Assembly (NCBI GenBank): GCA_002729235.1
Contig: PBTY01000066.1
Coordinates: forward strand, 40,328 to 104,327
Length of the DNA: 64,000 nucleotides
Direction: 5' to 3'
Origin: Rickettsiales bacterium
GTDB lineage: Bacteria; Bacteroidota; Bacteroidia; Cytophagales; Cyclobacteriaceae
Shown: piece by piece, positions 54,360 through 63,033 of the stretch
How positions within the stretch are numbered: the first letter of the stretch is position 1
Layout of the letters: each line of letters begins with the position of its first letter
Notes under the pieces: generated by a model
What the model was told of the DNA's origin: nothing
What the model saw: only the letters and a program-made list of their open reading frames with translations
The model's database searches: none
Program-made: the position numbers and the translations under genes

Positions 54360-56600
54360 ATGGTAGCCTCAAATTTATTTGATCTTCCTCAAGCGATTAT
54401 TCTATCAAACCAAACAGAACAAAGTTGGTCAGACAGTCTGTTTGAATTTTTGAATCTGCCTAAATATAGTAAACCGTGTTTTTCTACTTTTTACGATCAG
54501 ATTCATGCAGATGATCTGGAAGGTGTACAGAACATTTACCGACATCTGGATCATTGGTATAATGGTCGTTCAAAGCAATTAACTTTTCGAATTAAGTGTC
54601 CAATCAATGGCTATAAATGGATAACCAATATTATGCAAAGTCAGGTGTTTCCAGATAAGCAGCTGATCATTACCTCTAGATTCTTCGATGCCAACGTGGT
54701 AAAAAGAGGTTCAATGTCTTTGCATCAAATTCAGCAGCAACTTGAAAGAGCCGATCCTTTATCAGCCGATCCCGATATTCAGTACAATCCAGATCTAGTA
54801 GATAAGGTTACACAGTTTACCAGAATAGGTTGGTTTGAGTATTATATACCTGATTCACGAACTGTTTATTCTTCTAGTATTAAACCAATGGTTGGTCTTG
54901 ATGATCAGGATCGGTTTACGGCTGAGTATTTTAAATCCATTGTTGAGAAAGAGTCCTGGGAGAAAGCGATGTTATTTGCCTTAGATGCTAAGCCATCTGA
55001 CCCTATTCTCAATCAAGATGTGAGAGTGCTGGTCAAAGGAGAACAGAAATGGTTTAATGTGCAGCTCGAATTTACTTTCGTACAAACAATAATTACCAGA
55101 ATATTTGGAGTGGTTCAAGATGTTACCGAGTTGAGAGAAACTCAGGATAAGTTGGAGCGAGCTCAGCAAATATCAAATACAGGTTGGTATGAATATGATG
55201 TTTTGGATCACTCGAATAGTAGGTTTTCTGACTCCTGGTTGACCATTCATGATTTTGAACAGGGAGATAAGCCCAGCTGGTCTGAGTATCTACAGAAGGT
55301 ACGCCCATTGGATCATGAGGGGATAGAGACTAATCTGGAGGCTTTTCTTGATAAGTTCGGATCAAGTTGGGATAAGCTTGAGTTTAAAATAATCGATCGG
55401 CAGGAAAAAGAAAGATACATAAGTAATAGCTCCAGAGTGATATTTGAAGAGGGGCTGCCTGTCAAGGTGTTTGGTATATGCCGGGACATTACAGAGAGCA
55501 AAAATTTTGAAGAACAATTGATTCTATCCAATAATGATTTGGATGCGCTGATCCGGGCCACTGATAACCTCATTTTTGTTATTGATGAGGATTGTCGATT
55601 CGAACGTGTCATCGGAACGGAAGAACGGTTTCATATACCAACCAAAGACTTTATAGGTAATAAGGTCGCTGATATTTGGACAGACCCTAATGGGATAGAA
55701 ATGACCCAAATGGTAGAACGTGCATTGACTGAGCAAGTTGGTGAGAGTTTGGATTGTATGCATATCAACCGCAAAGGAGAAATTGAGTGGCTAATGGTGA
55801 CTACACACCCTTATAAAGGGTATGATCATAAGAACCGTGTCAGTGTAGTCATTGAAGAGATTACTCAACAGAAGAAATTTGAACAAGAGCTGCAAAAGAC
55901 ATTAGAATTGGAGCGTGAGCTGTCCAAAATGAGATCAAATTTTGTTGCTATGGCTTCCCATCAGTTTAGAACTCCTCTTACCGTCATTAAATCCAATATG
56001 CAATTATTAGAGGCGGTAGATATTCAGCATCCCATGTTAGACCGGATAAGCGCGAGGTTGATTCGGGAAGTAGATCGTCTGGTAGACCTGATGGAAGACA
56101 TCCTGTTGATTGGGAAGGCTCAGACCAATAATATGCGTGTTGATCCCATCACGTTTAATCTTGATACGCTGATAGATGACATTATCAAAGACATTGATCA
56201 AATAACCGATGATGGAAGGACGCTTCGATTAAATCGATGTGGTGAATCTGTAGAGTTTACAGGAGACTATCATTTGTTAAGACATGCGTTGATTAATATC
56301 GTTACAAATGCCTTTAAATATTCTAAAGGCCAACCTAACCCAGAACTAACCGTTGATTACACCCTTGAAAATTCAATCCAGGTCACTGTAAGAGATTATG
56401 GGATAGGCATACCGAATGAGGATCATGAGCGAATCTTCAATGACTTTTACCGAGGGAATAATGTAAAAGATATTCCAGGAACGGGCTTGGGAATGTCCAT
56501 TACACGGGAGTTTTTAAAACTAAACAATGGTACCATTGAATTGGAGAGCGAGCTAGGCCTTGGTAGCTCTTTTCTGGTGAAATTACCGAAAGCTAATTAA
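54360..56600 (+). CDS. Sensor histidine kinase with four PAS-like domains
   Basis: 746 residues, soluble. Four PAS-like segments; the second, third and fourth contain TRIGWFEYY, NTGWYEYD and LIFVIDEDCRFERV. They match segments 1, 2, 5 and 7 of the paralogue at 48368, so segments 3, 4 and 6 are absent here. HisKA domain with His in ASHQFRTPLTVIKSNMQLL (nearly identical to the paralogue), HATPase_c with INIVTNAFKYS, VRDYGIGIP and GTGLGMSITREFL. Convergent with the NarL-type gene, sharing four stop-codon bases (TTAA at 56597-56600). Confidence 0.93.
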   Translation: MVASNLFDLPQAIILSNQTEQSWSDSLFEFLNLPKYSKPCFSTFYDQIHADDLEGVQNIYRHLDHWYNGRSKQLTFRIKCPINGYKWITNIMQSQVFPDKQLIITSRFFDANVVKRGSMSLHQIQQQLERADPLSADPDIQYNPDLVDKVTQFTRIGWFEYYIPDSRTVYSSSIKPMVGLDDQDRFTAEYFKSIVEKESWEKAMLFALDAKPSDPILNQDVRVLVKGEQKWFNVQLEFTFVQTIITRIFGVVQDVTELRETQDKLERAQQISNTGWYEYDVLDHSNSRFSDSWLTIHDFEQGDKPSWSEYLQKVRPLDHEGIETNLEAFLDKFGSSWDKLEFKIIDRQEKERYISNSSRVIFEEGLPVKVFGICRDITESKNFEEQLILSNNDLDALIRATDNLIFVIDEDCRFERVIGTEERFHIPTKDFIGNKVADIWTDPNGIEMTQMVERALTEQVGESLDCMHINRKGEIEWLMVTTHPYKGYDHKNRVSVVIEEITQQKKFEQELQKTLELERELSKMRSNFVAMASHQFRTPLTVIKSNMQLLEAVDIQHPMLDRISARLIREVDRLVDLMEDILLIGKAQTNNMRVDPITFNLDTLIDDIIKDIDQITDDGRTLRLNRCGESVEFTGDYHLLRHALINIVTNAFKYSKGQPNPELTVDYTLENSIQVTVRDYGIGIPNEDHERIFNDFYRGNNVKDIPGTGLGMSITREFLKLNNGTIELESELGLGSSFLVKLPKAN

Positions 56601-57250
56601 CCGATTTCTACCAGGTTATGCTCTATGGCATACATGGTCAGGCCTACCAGATTTTTGCATCCCGTTTTGGTAAGCATACTTCTTTTATGTCCCTCTACGG
56701 TGCGAACGCTTATAAACAATTGATCTGCTATTTCCTGGTTGGTCTTTTCATCCAATACCAGCTTTAACACCTCTTTTTCTCTTGTGCTGAGCTCAATTTC
56801 AATTGTTAGCCGGTTTTTTGGGGTTATGCCATTACCACCCATGCTTTCCATGACACGCTGTGTTACTTCCTGAGCAAAGAAATTATTTCCCGCTTCAATC
56901 GCCTGAATAGCGGACATGACTACTTCCTTTCCGGAGTCTTTTTAGATGTAGCCTTCTATGCCCATGTTAAGCATTTTTTTAATTGATTTGATGTCATCCA
57001 ACATTGATACTACCAGGATTTTTATCTCGATACCCTCATCTCGGATGGCCTGGACGAGCTCGAGGCCATTCATGACTGGCATATTGATGTCGGTAATCAA
57101 TAAATCAAATGAATCAGCTTTCAGATGCTTCAATGCATCATCACCATTGACTGCCTGTTTCTTAATTCGATAATCAGTACTGTCATCAAAGTAAAAACTA
57201 AAGGCATCACGAACCATCTTGTGGTCGTCGACAAGTAAAATTTCCATCAT
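56597..57250 (-). pseudogene. NarL/LuxR-type response regulator interrupted by an in-frame stop
   Basis: On the minus strand one reading frame of 218 codons covers a receiver (VDDH, phospho-acceptor Asp54 in ITDINMP, MGIEGYI) and a LuxR-type helix-turn-helix (LSTREKEVLKLVLDEKTNQEIADQLFISVRTVEGHKR). At 56942-56944 the codon after GYI is TAA; in relatives this place is Leu (GYILK), and a TTA to TAA change explains it. The frame continues unbroken as KDSGKEVV. The C-terminal piece could restart at the ATG at 56917. It is probably a broken partner of the HisKA_3 kinase at 51738. A sequencing error is the other possibility. It follows era by 47 bases. Confidence 0.85.
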
Positions 57251-57297
57251 CTAAGTGAGGTGTGTGTTCAAAAGAGTAACCACACTAAAGATAACTC

Positions 57298-58179
57298 TTA
57301 ATACCCATATTTCTTTAGTTTTTGGTCGTCTTTTCTCCAGTCTTTATCGACCTTCACGAAGGTTTCCAGATGGATTTGCTTGCCAAAGAATTCTTCCATC
57401 TCCTGGCGACTCTCAATTCCCAGTTTTTTAATGCCTTCTCCTTTTTTGCCGATGATAATTCCTTTCTGTGTATTGCGCTCTACATAGATCTCCGCAGCTA
57501 CTCTAATGATGTTCTCTTCTTCTTTGAAGGACGTCACTACCACTTCGCTGCTGTATGGGATTTCTTGCTTGTAGTTGAGAAATATTTTCTCCCGAATGAT
57601 CTCAGAAGCAATGAATCGTTCGCTTTTATCAGTGAGTTCATCTTCTGGAAAATAGGGTGGGTGATTAGGCAATAAATCAATGATTCGTTTTTCCAATTCA
57701 TCTATCCCGTCGCCTGTTACAGCCGAAAAAGCAATCGGGTCCAGCCAGTCATACAGTTCCTTCCAGTAATTGATCTTATCAATTACCTGGGATCCTTTGG
57801 CCAGGTCAGCTTTGTTGATGGCGAAAATGATAGGAATTCCTGTCTGCCTGGCCATTTCCAGCCAGGTCTCATGGTCATTCTTTTCTCCCAACTCTACCAT
57901 GAATAGGATAATGTCTGCATCTTCCAGAGATTTCTTCACGAATCCCATCATGCGCTCCTGTAGCTTATAACTCGGATCTAATGTGCCAGGAGTGTCTGAA
58001 TAAACGATCTGGTGCTCCTCATTGGTGATGATCCCGAAAATCCTATGTCGGGTAGTTTGTGCGCGGTTGGTGACAATGGAAATTCGTTCGCCGGTTAGTT
58101 GATTCATCAAAGTGGACTTACCCACATTTGGTTTGCCCATGATCGTGACAAAGCCGGCCTTGAAATCAGGATTAATCAT
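57298..58179 (-). CDS. era: GTPase Era
   Basis: 293 residues: GTPase domain (GKPNVGKSTLMNQLTGERISIVTNRAQTTRHRI, YSDTPG, INKADLAKG, FSAVTGDG) followed by a KH domain (IIRVAAEIYVERNTQKGIIIGKKGEGIKKLG). Era binds 16S rRNA and takes part in 30S maturation. GAAATTTG, one mismatch from the promoter box, lies 4 bases before the ATG (58184-58191, minus). Confidence 0.98.
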   Translation of the reverse strand: MINPDFKAGFVTIMGKPNVGKSTLMNQLTGERISIVTNRAQTTRHRIFGIITNEEHQIVYSDTPGTLDPSYKLQERMMGFVKKSLEDADIILFMVELGEKNDHETWLEMARQTGIPIIFAINKADLAKGSQVIDKINYWKELYDWLDPIAFSAVTGDGIDELEKRIIDLLPNHPPYFPEDELTDKSERFIASEIIREKIFLNYKQEIPYSSEVVVTSFKEEENIIRVAAEIYVERNTQKGIIIGKKGEGIKKLGIESRQEMEEFFGKQIHLETFVKVDKDWRKDDQKLKKYGY

Positions 58180-58215
58180 GTGGCAAATTTCAGTAAAAAA
58201 ATCTAGATCCGCGTT

Positions 58216-58989
58216 TCATTGGGTATATGATCGCAAAAACTCTCCTGGACTTTGATCTGTATAATATCTAAAGTCTTTGATCAAGTGTGATTGGTCATAG
58301 TATCCACTTTTAAAAGTTAGCTGAGTGAGGTTGAGACTATCCTTGTATTTGTAATAATTGGATATGAAATGATTTAACTTTTCAATTTTGGCGAATTCTT
58401 TTGCGGTAAGCCCGATTGCAAGACTAAAACGTTGCTCCAACAAGGATTTACTTACTCCAAGTGTTTCGAAGACATCTTTGATCTTAATCTCTCCTTTGTA
58501 CTTTTTGATTAAATCAATGACATCTTCCAAGAGCAAATCTGGATCATACGCTTCCCAATCATAAGCTCTGGCTAAATATGCGGACAGCTCACATTCATTT
58601 TTTAACCCCAAATCAATAATGCTTTCAGTCAGATTTCTGATAAAAGGTTGATTGGAGTCAAATAGTAATTGTGAAAAAATGGCAGGAATTTTTAGATCGA
58701 GGAAATTAAGTTCTTCACTCTCTAAAATACTTGCTCTACTTTGACAACCGAGAATAAAGGTTGAGTTTTTAGGAATTATAGAGGGTCTGACAGAACCAAC
58801 CAGGGAGCGTGTTATTGGTTTCCCTAAATTGGTAATTACATGAATGCTATTATCTGGGATTAAATAAGCGACACCAGTGTCGCGATTGGACTCATTTACC
58901 TTCTTATAGTCCCAGTTGAATGGATGTGTTTGGTTAGTCGTGTACATATCTTGAGTTTTACCTCTAGACGCCAGTACACTTGTGTACAC
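58216..58989 (-). CDS. AraC family transcriptional regulator
   Basis: About 243-257 residues; the start is 58989 or the in-frame ATG at 58947. An N-terminal DUF6597-like cupin-type half (NSIHVITNLGKPI) is followed by an AraC helix-turn-helix (IKDVFETLGVSKSLLEQRFSLAIGLTAKEFAKIEKLNHFI and LTFKSGYYDQSHLIKDFRYYTDQSPGEFLRSY). The ligand is unknown. The upstream sequence holds four GTTAAC palindromes, a likely operator array. Confidence 0.88.
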   Translation of the reverse strand: MYTSVLASRGKTQDMYTTNQTHPFNWDYKKVNESNRDTGVAYLIPDNSIHVITNLGKPITRSLVGSVRPSIIPKNSTFILGCQSRASILESEELNFLDLKIPAIFSQLLFDSNQPFIRNLTESIIDLGLKNECELSAYLARAYDWEAYDPDLLLEDVIDLIKKYKGEIKIKDVFETLGVSKSLLEQRFSLAIGLTAKEFAKIEKLNHFISNYYKYKDSLNLTQLTFKSGYYDQSHLIKDFRYYTDQSPGEFLRSYTQ

Positions 58990-59008
58990 TTATCAAAAAA
59001 ACAATCTG

Positions 59009-59071
59009 TTTGTTAACAAATAGGATTGTTTAGTTAACAATTCGGAATGTTAACATCAATGAATGTTAACA
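59009..59071. promoter_or_regulatory. Array of four GTTAAC palindromes between two AraC-type genes
   Basis: GTTAAC occurs at 59012-59017, 59033-59038, 59049-59054 and 59065-59070, spaced 21, 16 and 16 bases. The first extends to the 12-base palindrome TTTGTTAACAAA (59009-59020) and the third to ATGTTAACAT (59047-59056). It lies upstream of the AraC gene at 58989 and 20 bases after the end of the one at 59091. Confidence 0.5.
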
Positions 59072-59090
59072 GGTAAGGGTATTGTTTGAC

Positions 59091-59552
59091 TTAGTGGTTT
59101 TGCGATTTTTTCAGTTCTGCAGGTGATTGTTCATATACCTTTTTGAAAGCTTTATAGAATGAAACCTTATTCGCAAAACCTACCATTTCTGCAAAAGCTT
59201 CAATCGTGAAGTGGTTGTAGTTAGGGTCTAGTAAGAGTCGTTTGGCTTCTGTAACTCGTAGCTTATTGATGTAGGAATTAAAGTTTTGACAACTGATGGT
59301 ATTGACCGCACTAGATACCTGTTTCTCTGAAAGGTGCACAGATCGAGCGACAGATTCGAGTTTTAAGTTGCTATCCAGATATCTCTTGTCTTCTTTGATC
59401 CATTGATCAATAGCACGAAAATGTTTTTCCTTCTCTATTAATTGGGGGATGTGATCGATCGTCTCAGAGTCCAAATGTGGTTTTTGAAACTTGAGATAGA
59501 TGACAACTATGAAAAGTATCATGATCAAACAAAAAAGAAGGACTTCTATCAT
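59091..59552 (-). CDS. Short membrane-anchored AraC-type regulator
   Basis: 153 residues: one N-terminal membrane helix (VLLFCLIMILFIVVIYL) then an AraC helix-turn-helix domain (LKLESVARSVHLSEKQVSSAVNTISCQNFNSYINKLRVTEAKRLL and FTIEAFAEMVGFANKVSFYKAFKKVYEQSPAELKK). The usual Bacteroidota form has seven or more membrane segments before this domain, so it looks like a shortened relative retaining only the last helix. Precedes the other AraC gene on the same strand. Confidence 0.85.
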   Translation of the reverse strand: MIEVLLFCLIMILFIVVIYLKFQKPHLDSETIDHIPQLIEKEKHFRAIDQWIKEDKRYLDSNLKLESVARSVHLSEKQVSSAVNTISCQNFNSYINKLRVTEAKRLLLDPNYNHFTIEAFAEMVGFANKVSFYKAFKKVYEQSPAELKKSQNH

Positions 59553-59592
59553 GTAAACAAAGTAAATGTTATGGTCGAAAACTTGCCATGCG

Positions 59593-59781
59593 CTTTTTTA
59601 CAATTCAGGGTTACGTATTCTTTTTTACAATTCCTTCGTGATCCAATACCCTTATTTAGCACTCCTCTTTATATTATACTGTTTGCAAAACCGTGCCGTT
59701 GGCCGGTTTTTGCATTTTAGGGACCAGGTATTCACCAGCATTCAAAAACCCTTATTTATCGGACTCTTCTTTTTTACAATT
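59593..59781. repeat. Repeats upstream of susC: CTTTTTTACAATT x3, ACCCTTATTTA x2
   Basis: The 13-mer CTTTTTTACAATT occurs at 59593-59605, 59620-59632 and 59769-59781. ACCCTTATTTA occurs at 59648-59658 and 59748-59758, exactly 100 bases apart. An imperfect hairpin GCAAAACCG / CGGTTTTTGC lies at 59685-59713. The 293-base gap 59553-59845 carries no convincing gene; short frames here have no family resemblance. Confidence 0.55.
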
Positions 59782-59845
59782 ATTGGACAAAAGTCTGATC
59801 TAAGATTACCCTGCTAAATCAAATTAATAACTAAACCAACGTAGT

Positions 59846-62800
59846 ATGAAACAAATTCTACTTACGGTGTATGCGTCCTTAATAATGTTAGGTGCATATG
59901 CCCAGGAAAGGACGGTTAGTGGTCAGGTCTTTGATGATACCGGCGAACCGCTACCGGGTGTAAATGTGATCATTAAGGGGACTACCCAGGGTACCATTAC
60001 TGATATAGATGGTAATTATCGCCTATCAGTGAGCTCTGAGACAATTCTGGTCTTCTCTTTTGTAGGTTTCGAGACTAAGGAAATCACTGTAGGGAACAAA
60101 TCGGTGATTGATGTCAATATGGATGGAGCTCAGCAACTTGAGGAAGTTGTAGTTACTGCAGTGGGTATAGAGCGCGATAAACGAGCTCTTGGCTACTCAA
60201 CAACGAACCTTGAGGCTACAGCAGTGCAGGATAAAGCAGAAGGTGATATAATCAGAACACTTACAGCTAAGATTCCTGGGGTGAACATTCAGGGATCTAA
60301 TGGAGCTCCTGGTTCATCTACTAACATTAATATTCGTGGGATTTCCTCTCTATTAGGAGATAATCAGCCGCTTTTCGTAGTGGATGGTGTTCCTTTTGAT
60401 AATTCAAGTCCAAGAACCCAGAATACCCTGGTTTCTGGGGCACCTTATTCCAGTAGGGCATTGGATATCGACCACAATGATGTGGCATCCATTTCGGTGT
60501 TGAAGGGAGCAGCGGCCTCTGCATTATATGGTTCAAGAGCTGCAAATGGGGTCATTCTTATCACCACAAAATCTGGTAAAGGAGTAAGCAAGAAAGGTAT
60601 GGAAGTAACCTATCAGACTTCTTATACCATCGAGAAAGTTGCAGGTATACCAGAGCTTCAGGATCGATTCTCTCAAGGAGGAACACCCGGTGGTGGCTCA
60701 GGTGTGTTCAGCAACGCTTTTTTTGGAAGTTGGGGTGCTAGTCCAGCCGATATTCTGAACGATCCAGCTAATGCGTCTGGTACAATTACAGATTGGATGG
60801 GAAATTCGGTTCCCTTACAAATCTATCCGAATAATGTGTCGGACTTTTTTGAAACTGGAGTAAACCTTGAAAATTCTGTTTCGATCAGTAGTGGAAACGA
60901 GAATTCCAACTTTGTGCTGACAGCCAGTCATTTAAATACAGATGGATTCATCCCTAACTCTGAACTACAGCGAACAAATATCAAAGTTGGAGCAAACACA
61001 CGACTCAACAATGGCTTGTATGTAGGTGGTTCGCTTTCATACATTTCTACCAATCAACAAGGACCTCCAACAGGTGGTGGAGGAGTGGTGAGCTCTGGTT
61101 TCTCTACTCAACTGTGGTTTATCCCAAGATCTTACAATCCATACGAGTATCCTTACATTGATGAGAACAATCAGGATCAGCACTATCGCACAGGTGAAGA
61201 TCATCCGTTGTTTTCTGCATATGAGAACCCCTTCTCATCACGTGTAAACAGAATCTTTACAACAACGAATCTTGGCTATGATGTCACAGATTGGCTTAAT
61301 GTAAGCCTAAGAGTAGGGTATGATTCATATACCCAGAGTAATAAGCAAGTCTTTGCTGCTTCTTCTCAGTTCGCACCATCCGGTAACATCACTGTGGATG
61401 ATATTTTCTTCAAATCAATCAATACAGACTTTGTCATTACTGCGACCAAGGACCTTAGCTCTGATATTAGTTTAAAAGCCACAGTAGGTCATAACTTGAA
61501 TCAAAGAGAGCAAGATCGCCAGGTGTTTAGTGGAACTGGTATTACCGTATTTGGAATTGATGACTTGGATAATACTCAGAATGTTGTTCCGAATGGCGGT
61601 ACCTATTTTAAAAGAAGGTTGCTTGGAATGTATGGAGATGTTTCTCTCTCATTTAGGGATTATCTATTTCTTGGCTTGACTGGTAGAAACGATTGGTCTT
61701 CAACTCTGCCACTCGAGAACAATAGCTTTTTCTACCCTGCGGCAACTTTAGGGTTTGTATTCTCTGATGCATTGAATATCGATAATAAGGTGTTCAATTT
61801 CGGGAAATTACGATTGGCTTATGGTAAAGTGGGGAATGATGCTCCGGTTTACAGTACGCAAGAGCGTTTGTATGTGAATGGTGCTTATGGTACCGCATTG
61901 GGAAGCTTAACCTTTCCTTTCAACAACAGGGCAGGATTGACATTATCAGATGCTCTCGGGAATACTGCACTTACACCAGAGTTTACCACCGAGTTTGAAA
62001 TAGGTACTGAATTGAAGTTTTTGAATAACCGTGCAGGTTTTGATGTGACTTATTTCGATCGTAAAACAACAGATCAGATATTCTCTGTATCCAGAGCACC
62101 TTCATATGGATTCTCTACAGAAACTCTAAATGCAGGTGAAGTGACCAATAAAGGCTGGGAGGTAGCTGTCAATCTAACACCTGTGATAGCTGGCGACTTT
62201 AGTTGGAATATCTATGGTACGTTCACTAGAATTAGAAATGAAGTGGTTTCGCTGACAGAAGGTCTTACCCGAATTTCTACAGCTTCTAATTTCTTCACTT
62301 TGGGAACATTTGCTGTCCCTGGTCAGCCTTATGGTGTTATTCAAGGATCAACTGCTGCAAAAGATTCACTTGGTAATTATTTGATTAATCCAACCACTGG
62401 TTATTGGATCAACGATCCGGATAATACGAAGATCATTGGAGATCCAAATCCTGACTTTATTTTGGGTGTGAGCAATACCTTGGATTACAAAGGCTTCTCA
62501 CTCAACTTCCTGATTGACTGGAAGCAAGGAGGAGACTTGTATGCAGGTACCCTCAGTGCTATGCGAGGACGCGGTGTGCTAGCTGAAACAGCTGAAGGAG
62601 ATGCTCGCCAGCAGGCTTACTTACTCCCAGGAGTTTATGGAGATATCAATAATCCAGGCACTCCACTAACTGATGATTCAGGTAATCTGATTCCTAATAG
62701 CTTCCAAATTGATGCTAATGACTATTTCTGGAGAACTAGCAGTAATGCACCTGCGGAGTTTAATGTGTATGATGCTTCTGTGGTGAGATTACGAGAAGTT

Positions 62801-63022
62801 GGATTGTCATACAGTTTTCCAAAAGCATGGTTGGAGAATATTTTTATTGGATCGGCTAGAATTTCTCTCGTAGGAAGAAATCTTTGGTTTTATGCACCTA
62901 ATATGCCTAAAGGATATGATCCAGAGACGAATGGTAGAGGGTCAGGAAATGGCCAGGGAATGGAGTTTGCTTATGTGCCAAACGCCAGAAGATACGGAGC
63001 AAGTTTGAAACTAACCTTCTAA
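59846..63022 (+). CDS. SusC/RagA family TonB-linked outer membrane protein
   Basis: 1058 residues. Signal peptide to about 19 (LMLGAYAQ-like end), CarboxypepD_reg-like domain (VSGQVFDDTGEPLPGVNVIIKG and ITDIDGNYRLSV), plug (TLTAKIPGVNIQGSNGAPGSSTNINIRGISS, QPLFVVDGVPFDNSS, SIDVL-like SISVLKGAAASALYGSRAANGVILITTK) and a long barrel. The ITTK box and the GAAASALYGSRAANG stretch are the SusC mark. Ends in a C-terminal Phe (YGASLKLTF). With the following SusD-like gene it forms a nutrient import pair, usually for oligosaccharides or peptides; ligand not readable, and no glycosidase is adjacent within the window. Confidence 0.96.
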   Translation: MKQILLTVYASLIMLGAYAQERTVSGQVFDDTGEPLPGVNVIIKGTTQGTITDIDGNYRLSVSSETILVFSFVGFETKEITVGNKSVIDVNMDGAQQLEEVVVTAVGIERDKRALGYSTTNLEATAVQDKAEGDIIRTLTAKIPGVNIQGSNGAPGSSTNINIRGISSLLGDNQPLFVVDGVPFDNSSPRTQNTLVSGAPYSSRALDIDHNDVASISVLKGAAASALYGSRAANGVILITTKSGKGVSKKGMEVTYQTSYTIEKVAGIPELQDRFSQGGTPGGGSGVFSNAFFGSWGASPADILNDPANASGTITDWMGNSVPLQIYPNNVSDFFETGVNLENSVSISSGNENSNFVLTASHLNTDGFIPNSELQRTNIKVGANTRLNNGLYVGGSLSYISTNQQGPPTGGGGVVSSGFSTQLWFIPRSYNPYEYPYIDENNQDQHYRTGEDHPLFSAYENPFSSRVNRIFTTTNLGYDVTDWLNVSLRVGYDSYTQSNKQVFAASSQFAPSGNITVDDIFFKSINTDFVITATKDLSSDISLKATVGHNLNQREQDRQVFSGTGITVFGIDDLDNTQNVVPNGGTYFKRRLLGMYGDVSLSFRDYLFLGLTGRNDWSSTLPLENNSFFYPAATLGFVFSDALNIDNKVFNFGKLRLAYGKVGNDAPVYSTQERLYVNGAYGTALGSLTFPFNNRAGLTLSDALGNTALTPEFTTEFEIGTELKFLNNRAGFDVTYFDRKTTDQIFSVSRAPSYGFSTETLNAGEVTNKGWEVAVNLTPVIAGDFSWNIYGTFTRIRNEVVSLTEGLTRISTASNFFTLGTFAVPGQPYGVIQGSTAAKDSLGNYLINPTTGYWINDPDNTKIIGDPNPDFILGVSNTLDYKGFSLNFLIDWKQGGDLYAGTLSAMRGRGVLAETAEGDARQQAYLLPGVYGDINNPGTPLTDDSGNLIPNSFQIDANDYFWRTSSNAPAEFNVYDASVVRLREVGLSYSFPKAWLENIFIGSARISLVGRNLWFYAPNMPKGYDPETNGRGSGNGQGMEFAYVPNARRYGASLKLTF

Positions 63023-63033
63023 GCTGAGAAATT

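Noticed and set aside
59566-59817. Overlapping short frames in the gap before susC
   Set aside because: Phe/Tyr-rich translation of a T-rich, repeat-bearing regulatory region; no family resemblance.
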